A stretch of 52,403 bases of DNA from Solirubrobacterales bacterium (GTDB lineage: Bacteria; Actinomycetota; Thermoleophilia; Solirubrobacterales; Solirubrobacteraceae). The notes under the pieces were generated by a model. It saw only the letters and a program-made list of their open reading frames with translations. It was not told the DNA's origin and did no database searches. Location of the stretch: positions 1-52,403 of the forward strand of contig DAIDJO010000013.1 in assembly GCA_027451345.1 (NCBI GenBank), given 5' to 3'. This document shows positions 48,042 to 52,403 of the stretch, in pieces. How positions within the stretch are numbered: the stretch's first letter is position 1; each line of letters opens with the position of its first letter. A program made the translations under genes and the position numbers.

Positions 48042-49388
48042 ATGGAGCTCGAGGCCCTCAGAGCAGGGGTCGATTCCGGTGAGATCGAGACCGTGGTGCT
48101 CGCGCTCACGGACATGCAGGGACGGCTGCAGGGCAAGCGCCTGACGGCGCGCTACTTCCTCGACGAGGTCGTCCAGCATGGCGCCGAGGGGTGCAACTAC
48201 CTGCTCGCCGTCGACGTCGAGATGAACACCGTCGACGGGTACGCGATGTCGTCCTGGGAGACCGGCTACGGCGACTTCGTCATGCGACCGGACCTCAGCA
48301 CCCTGCGGCCGATGCCCTGGGAGGTCGGCACCGTCCTCTGCCTGGCCGATCTGGCCTGGCCGGACGGGGGCGACGTGCTCGCCTCGCCGCGGCAGGTCCT
48401 GCGTGGGCAGCTCGCCCGGCTGGCCGAGCGCGGCTGGCGGGCCCGGGCGGCGACCGAGCTCGAGTTCCTCGTCTTCCGCGACAGCTACGAGGAGGCGTGG
48501 CACAAGCGCTACCACGACCTGACGCCGGCGAACCTCTACAACGTCGATTACTCGCTGCTCGGCACCGCGCGGGTCGAGCCGCTGATCCGCCGCATCCGCA
48601 ACTCGATGGCGGGCGCCGAGCTCGAGGTCGAGAACTCCAAGGGCGAGTGCAACCACGGCCAGCACGAGATCAACTTCCACTACGCCGAGGCGCTGCGCTG
48701 CGCCGATGACCACGTCGTCTACAAGAACGGCGCGAAGGAGATCGCCGCCCAGGAGGGCATGTCGATCAGCTTCATGGCGAAGTACAACGAGCGCGAGGGC
48801 AACTCCTGCCACATCCACTTCTCGCTCGCCGACGCCGACGGGCCGCTGTTCCCCCGCGCGCCGCGCACGTTCGAGTCCTTCCTGGCCGGCCAGCTGGCCC
48901 ATGCGCGCGAGCTCGCGCTGCTGCTGGCCCCGAACATCAACTCGTACAAGCGCTTTGCCGTCGGCTCGTTCGCTCCGACGACGGTGGCGTGGGGCAGGGA
49001 CAACCGAACCTGCTCGCTGCGCGTGGTCGGGCACGGTCCGGGGCTGCGCTTCGAGAACCGCTCCGGCGGCGCCGACCTCAACCCGTACATGGCGCTCGCG
49101 GCGCTGATCGCGGCGGGGCTTGACGGCGTCGAGCGGGAGCTCGAGCTCGAGCCGGCCTTCGAAGGCAACGCGTACGCAACCACGGAGAAGCCGCGCCTGC
49201 CCACGACGCTGCGGGAGGCCCGCGACCTCTTTGCCGCCAGCGAGCTCGCGCACCGGGCGTTCGGGGAGGATGTCGTCGCCCATTACGTCAACGCGGCGGA
49301 CATCGAGCTCGCCGCCTTCGACGCGGCGGTCACCGACTGGGAGCGCAGCCGGGGCTTCGAGCGGCTCTTACCCGCCGGCCGACGATGA
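48042..49388 (+). CDS. glutamine synthetase-like gamma-glutamylamine ligase
   Basis: A 448-residue GS-fold protein. The ATP/glutamate segments are present: AATELEFLVFR, NSKGECNHGQHEINFHYAEAL with the metal Glu and His, EGNSCHIHFSL, INSYKRFAVGSFAPTTVAWGRDNRTCSLRV and RFENRSGGADLNPY. The ammonium-site DGSS signature of true GS is replaced by a DGYAMSSW segment, and no adenylylation-type tyrosine site is apparent. These changes match PuuA/GlnA3-type enzymes that glutamylate an amine instead of ammonia. GGGGAGG lies 7 nt before the ATG. The next gene (GntR regulator) is coupled by ATGA. Confidence 0.85.
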   Translation: MELEALRAGVDSGEIETVVLALTDMQGRLQGKRLTARYFLDEVVQHGAEGCNYLLAVDVEMNTVDGYAMSSWETGYGDFVMRPDLSTLRPMPWEVGTVLCLADLAWPDGGDVLASPRQVLRGQLARLAERGWRARAATELEFLVFRDSYEEAWHKRYHDLTPANLYNVDYSLLGTARVEPLIRRIRNSMAGAELEVENSKGECNHGQHEINFHYAEALRCADDHVVYKNGAKEIAAQEGMSISFMAKYNEREGNSCHIHFSLADADGPLFPRAPRTFESFLAGQLAHARELALLLAPNINSYKRFAVGSFAPTTVAWGRDNRTCSLRVVGHGPGLRFENRSGGADLNPYMALAALIAAGLDGVERELELEPAFEGNAYATTEKPRLPTTLREARDLFAASELAHRAFGEDVVAHYVNAADIELAAFDAAVTDWERSRGFERLLPAGRR

Positions 49389-50131
49389 CCCTGACGAGCG
49401 CAGCTCCCGCCGCCCTCGAGACCGCCACCTCGCTCGAGTCGGTGTTCGCCCCGGTGCGGTCGCAGACCGCGTTCGAGGAGGCGGTCGAGCGGATCGGCAC
49501 CGCGATCCGCCTCGGCCTGCTGCCGCCGGGGACGCGGCTGCCGGCCGAGCGGGAGCTCTGCGCCAAGCTCGGCATCGCCCGCTCGACCCTGCGCCAGGCG
49601 CTCGTCGCGCTCGGGCAGAGCGGCCATCTGCACGCCGTGCGCGGACGCGGCGGGGGGACGTTCGTCGTCGACGAACTGCCCCCGGCGCCCCCGCTCAGCG
49701 CCGAGCTGGTCGACCGCTGGCCGGAGCTGTGGGATCACCGGCTGGCGGTCGAGGTCGGCTGCGCCGTGCTCGCCTGCCGCCGCGCCGACGGCGACTCGAT
49801 CGCCCTGCTGCACCAGCTGCTCGACGCGATGGAGCGCTCGACCGAGGACTTCAGCGCGTACCGCCAGCTCGACGTCCGCTTCCACATCGGCCTCGCCGAG
49901 GCGACGGGGAACCCCCGGCTGGTCACGATGGCCACGGAGGTGCAGGGAGACGCGACCCGGCTGATCGCCCTGATCGCCCACCCGGCGGAGGTCCTGAACT
50001 CCTCCAACGCCCAGCACCGCCGCCTCCTGGCCGCCGTCGCGAGCCGGGATGAGGGGGCCACGGCGCGGGAGATGGCCGAGCACCTGCGCGGGACCGAGCA
50101 CGTGCTCGCCGGGCTGCTGCCACCGGCGTGA
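49385..50131 (+). CDS. FadR-subfamily GntR transcriptional regulator
   Basis: A 248-residue regulator. The winged helix-turn-helix is at about 28-98 (PGTRLPAERELCAKLGIARSTLRQALVALGQSGHLHAVRGRGGGTFV) and an FCD effector domain at about 110-240 has the metal-site pattern (RLAVEVGCAVLACRRADG, YRQLDVRFHIGLAEATGN, NSSNAQHRRLLAAV with His). It is coupled to the ligase gene and precedes the permease, so it probably controls this amine operon; the ligand may be the amine or its aldehyde/acid product. Confidence 0.9.
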   Translation: MTLTSAAPAALETATSLESVFAPVRSQTAFEEAVERIGTAIRLGLLPPGTRLPAERELCAKLGIARSTLRQALVALGQSGHLHAVRGRGGGTFVVDELPPAPPLSAELVDRWPELWDHRLAVEVGCAVLACRRADGDSIALLHQLLDAMERSTEDFSAYRQLDVRFHIGLAEATGNPRLVTMATEVQGDATRLIALIAHPAEVLNSSNAQHRRLLAAVASRDEGATAREMAEHLRGTEHVLAGLLPPA

Positions 50132-50205
50132 CCCGCCGGGCGCCGGGCGGGGTTGACGGGGCGATCGGCGGTCGATCTCAGGCGCGGAAATTCGGTGGCG
50201 GACGC

Positions 50206-50234
50206 TTGACTTGCGGCGCGTGCAGAGTCAGGAT
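50206..50234 (+). promoter_or_regulatory. probable promoter of the permease-dehydrogenase operon
   Basis: TTGACT (50206-50211), 17 nt, then CAGGAT (50229-50234), five of six bases fitting TAGGAT. A leader of about 65 nt follows and ends in a GGAGGGGAGG ribosome site before the ATG at 50308. It is the best -35/-10 pair in the window, located in the 176-bp gap between the regulator and the permease. Confidence 0.55.
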
Positions 50235-50307
50235 CGCGCGCTAAGGGCCGGTCGCCAATCCTTTTGGCGCCCGCGCCGTCCGACATCGATCAGGAGGGGA
50301 GGCAGGC

Positions 50308-51903
50308 ATGGCGACCGGGACGCTGTCCGCTGACGAACGCAAGCTCGCGGAGCTCGGGTACAAGCAGGAGCTGAAACGTGGCTGGAGCTCGTTTTCGAAC
50401 TTCGCCATCTCGTTCTCGATCATCTCGGTGCTCGCCGGCTGCTTCACGAGCTACGGCCAGGCGTTCCTCAACGGCGGCCCGGTGGCGATCTCGATCGCCT
50501 GGCCGGTCATCTCGTGCCTGATCCTGTGCGTCGCCTTCTCGATGTCCGAGCTGGCCTCCGCCATGCCCACCTCGGGGGGCATCTACTACTGGTCCTCGAA
50601 GCTCGGCGGGCCCGGGTGGGGCTGGTTCACCGGCTGGTTCAACCTCGTGGGCCTGATCGCCTGCGTCGCCTCCGTGGACTACGCCGCGGCGAGCTTCGCG
50701 CAGTACCTGCTCGGGCTCTACAACGTCAACTTCATCTTCAACTTCGCGTCGACCAACGTGCACTACGCGGCGCACGTGGTGTTCGCCGTGTTCCTGCTGT
50801 TCCTCATCATCCACGGGCTGATCAACGTCTTCTCGAGCCACCTGGTCTCGCTCTTCAACAACATCTCGGTGTGGTGGCACGTCGTCGGCGTCGCGGTGAT
50901 CGCCATCATCCTGTTCGCGGTCCCCAGCCACCACGCGAGCGCGTCCTTCGTGTTCACCGGCCGCGCGTTCGGCGCGTTCGGCCACCACATGTACTGGTAC
51001 TACACGCTGCCGCTCGGCTTCCTGCTGACGATGTACACGATCACCGGCTACGACGCCTCGGCCCACATCTCGGAGGAGACCCATGGCGCCGAGGACGCCG
51101 CCCCCCGTGGGGTCTGGCGCTCGGTCGCCTACTCCGCGGTGATCGGCTGGGTCGTGCTGATGGCGCTCACCTTCGCCGCCACGCCGGACCATCTGAAGAC
51201 GATCGACTCCTCGGGCTTCCCGGCGCTCGGCATCATCACCACCGCGCTCGGAAGCGGCATGGCCAAGCTCGTCATCTTCATCTCGACGATCGGCCAGCTC
51301 TTCTGCGGCATGGCCTGCGTCACGAGCTGCTCGCGCATGACGTTCGCCTTCTCCCGGGACGGCGCCGTCCCCGGCCACCAGCTGTGGCGGCGCCTGGGGG
51401 CGAACCGGACCCCGACCTACGCGGTGCTGTTCGTGGTGATCATGGCGACGCTGATCACGATCCCGGCGTTCTTCCCCAACAGCGCGGGGTACCCGGTGGC
51501 GTTCTTCGCGGTCACGTCGATCACGGTGATCGGGCTCTACATCGCCTACACGATCCCGGTGTTCCTGCGCTGGCGCATGGGGGATCGCTTCCAGAGCGGC
51601 TCCTGGACCCTGGGGCGCAAGTACCGCTGGATCAACCTGATCGCCGTCGTGTGGGTCGCGCTCTGCGTGATCATGTTCTGCCTGCCGACCTCGCCCGCCG
51701 GCTGGCCGTTCAACCACGGCTTCAGCCTGAGCTCGGTGAACTACGCCCCGCTCGTGACGATCGGGATCATGCTGCTCGTCACCGTCTGGTATCTGGTGTC
51801 GGCACGCAAGACGTTCACGGGACCGATCCGGACGATCGATGACGGCGCCTTCCACGAGCTCGACGGGCTCGAGGAGATCGCCGCCGGGCCGGCGGCACCA
51901 TAG
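50308..51903 (+). CDS. APC-superfamily amino acid/polyamine permease
   Basis: A 531-residue membrane protein with 12 hydrophobic segments. The start [30 protein letters not shown] and the later [17 protein letters not shown] fit the amino acid/choline transporter (ACT) branch, which takes up GABA, choline or similar amines; [13 protein letters not shown] marks TM6-7. It should import the substrate of the neighbouring enzymes, driven by an ion gradient. Only 20 nt separate it from the dehydrogenase. Confidence 0.92.
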   Translation: MATGTLSADERKLAELGYKQELKRGWSSFSNFAISFSIISVLAGCFTSYGQAFLNGGPVAISIAWPVISCLILCVAFSMSELASAMPTSGGIYYWSSKLGGPGWGWFTGWFNLVGLIACVASVDYAAASFAQYLLGLYNVNFIFNFASTNVHYAAHVVFAVFLLFLIIHGLINVFSSHLVSLFNNISVWWHVVGVAVIAIILFAVPSHHASASFVFTGRAFGAFGHHMYWYYTLPLGFLLTMYTITGYDASAHISEETHGAEDAAPRGVWRSVAYSAVIGWVVLMALTFAATPDHLKTIDSSGFPALGIITTALGSGMAKLVIFISTIGQLFCGMACVTSCSRMTFAFSRDGAVPGHQLWRRLGANRTPTYAVLFVVIMATLITIPAFFPNSAGYPVAFFAVTSITVIGLYIAYTIPVFLRWRMGDRFQSGSWTLGRKYRWINLIAVVWVALCVIMFCLPTSPAGWPFNHGFSLSSVNYAPLVTIGIMLLVTVWYLVSARKTFTGPIRTIDDGAFHELDGLEEIAAGPAAP

Positions 51904-51923
51904 AAACCAGCCAGAGAGGCGAT

Positions 51924-52403
51924 ATGACAGACGTACTGACGGTGCTCGAGCCCGCCACCGAGGGCGTGCTCGAGCAGATCCCGAGCGCGGGAGTGGAGCA
52001 GGTCGATGAGGCGGTGGCCCGTGCCCGGGCCGCCCTGCCCGCCTGGCGTGCGCTCGCGCCGGGCGCTCGGGCGGCGCAGCTGCGCGCGCTCGCCGACCGG
52101 GTCGAGGAGCACCTCGAGGAGCTGGCCCTGCTCGAGGCCCGCAACGCCGGCAAGCCGCTCGCCTCCGCGCGCGGCGAGATGGGGATGGTGGTCGACACCT
52201 TCCGCTACTACGCGGGGGTGCCGGAGCGGCTGATGGGCGACACGATCCCGGTGGCGGGTGGACAGGCGTTCACCGTCCGCGAGCCGCTCGGCGTGGTGGG
52301 TCTGATCGTCCCGTGGAACTTCCCGCTGACCATCGCCGCCTGGAAGCTCGGTCCGGCCCTGGCCGCCGGAAACACCGTGGTGCTCAAGCCGGCCGAGCTG
52401 ACG
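51924..52403 (+). CDS. aldehyde dehydrogenase family protein, 3' end outside window
   Basis: The N-terminal 160 residues of an ALDH are present: [49 protein letters not shown] and [41 protein letters not shown]. The cofactor-binding Asn and Lys are seen, while the catalytic Cys would be beyond the edge. The subtype resembles betaine-aldehyde or gamma-aminobutyraldehyde dehydrogenases. It follows the permease by 20 nt with AGAGAGG upstream. It would oxidise the aldehyde from an amine. Confidence 0.92.
   Translation, partial: MTDVLTVLEPATEGVLEQIPSAGVEQVDEAVARARAALPAWRALAPGARAAQLRALADRVEEHLEELALLEARNAGKPLASARGEMGMVVDTFRYYAGVPERLMGDTIPVAGGQAFTVREPLGVVGLIVPWNFPLTIAAWKLGPALAAGNTVVLKPAELT

Overview
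This is a high-GC actinobacterial chromosome segment that looks most like the Thermoleophilia/Solirubrobacterales lineage. The reasons are: very GC-rich coding DNA with many GTG starts; a NucS-type mismatch endonuclease; an actinobacterial (KGD-type) fusion of the 2-oxoglutarate dehydrogenase E2 and E1 parts; a Dcd of the bifunctional actinobacterial type; DUF3817 and PaiB proteins; and many genes whose start codon lies 6-8 nt after a TAnnnT box, as expected for leaderless transcripts. The lineage is inferred from protein character, not from a marker-gene search. No rRNA, tRNA or CRISPR array was seen.

Layout. 1-2.9 kb: truncated peptide-type substrate-binding lipoprotein and the ABC-F factor EttA (minus). 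3.0-7.8 kb: a compositionally different stretch with a PAS-GGDEF-EAL signalling protein and a serine dehydrogenase proteinase (SDH_sah) gene. The latter sits between two ~125-bp copies of the 3' end of the neighbouring NlpC/P60-like gene. 7.8-12 kb: cell-wall hydrolase, a J-domain/TPR protein convergent with a stand-alone GroES, and a translationally coupled RibD_C reductase plus atypical dihydropteroate synthase. 12-18.7 kb: drug-type ABC exporter, isochorismatase-like hydrolase, MMPL exporter, ArsB-like permease, PaiB regulator. 18.7-20.8 kb: a gene-poor stretch with a 119-bp symmetrical inverted-repeat element, an APH(3')-type phosphotransferase gene followed by 18-bp tandem repeats, a frameshifted cupin pseudogene and a strong stem-loop. 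20.8-23.9 kb: nucS, crotonase, YjbQ and a secreted protein with seven Cys-pair repeats. 23.9-29.6 kb: a 1418-residue E2-E1 2-oxoglutarate dehydrogenase that keeps two lipoyl domains, DUF3817, NUDIX and a small unknown. 29.7-38.2 kb: MBL hydrolase, ABC1/UbiB kinase, pyruvate kinase, M29 aminopeptidase, SnoaL-MBL fusion, GNAT, YgjP-type protease and a P-loop kinase.

38.2-42.2 kb: a TPP riboswitch followed at once by an operon of a Dpp/Opp-type binding lipoprotein and two permeases with no ATPase. The Shine-Dalgarno sequence of the first gene lies inside the aptamer. This is the best candidate here for an undescribed system, a TPP-controlled Dpp-class importer of thiamine or a precursor. 42.1-44.6 kb: cupin, citrate synthase, Dcd. 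44.6-52.4 kb: an amine-utilisation locus made of a DAO-GcvT dehydrogenase, a choline-kinase-like phosphotransferase, a glutamine-synthetase-like gamma-glutamylamine ligase, a FadR/GntR regulator, an APC permease and an aldehyde dehydrogenase cut by the window end. These could import an amine, glutamylate or demethylate it, and oxidise the aldehyde.
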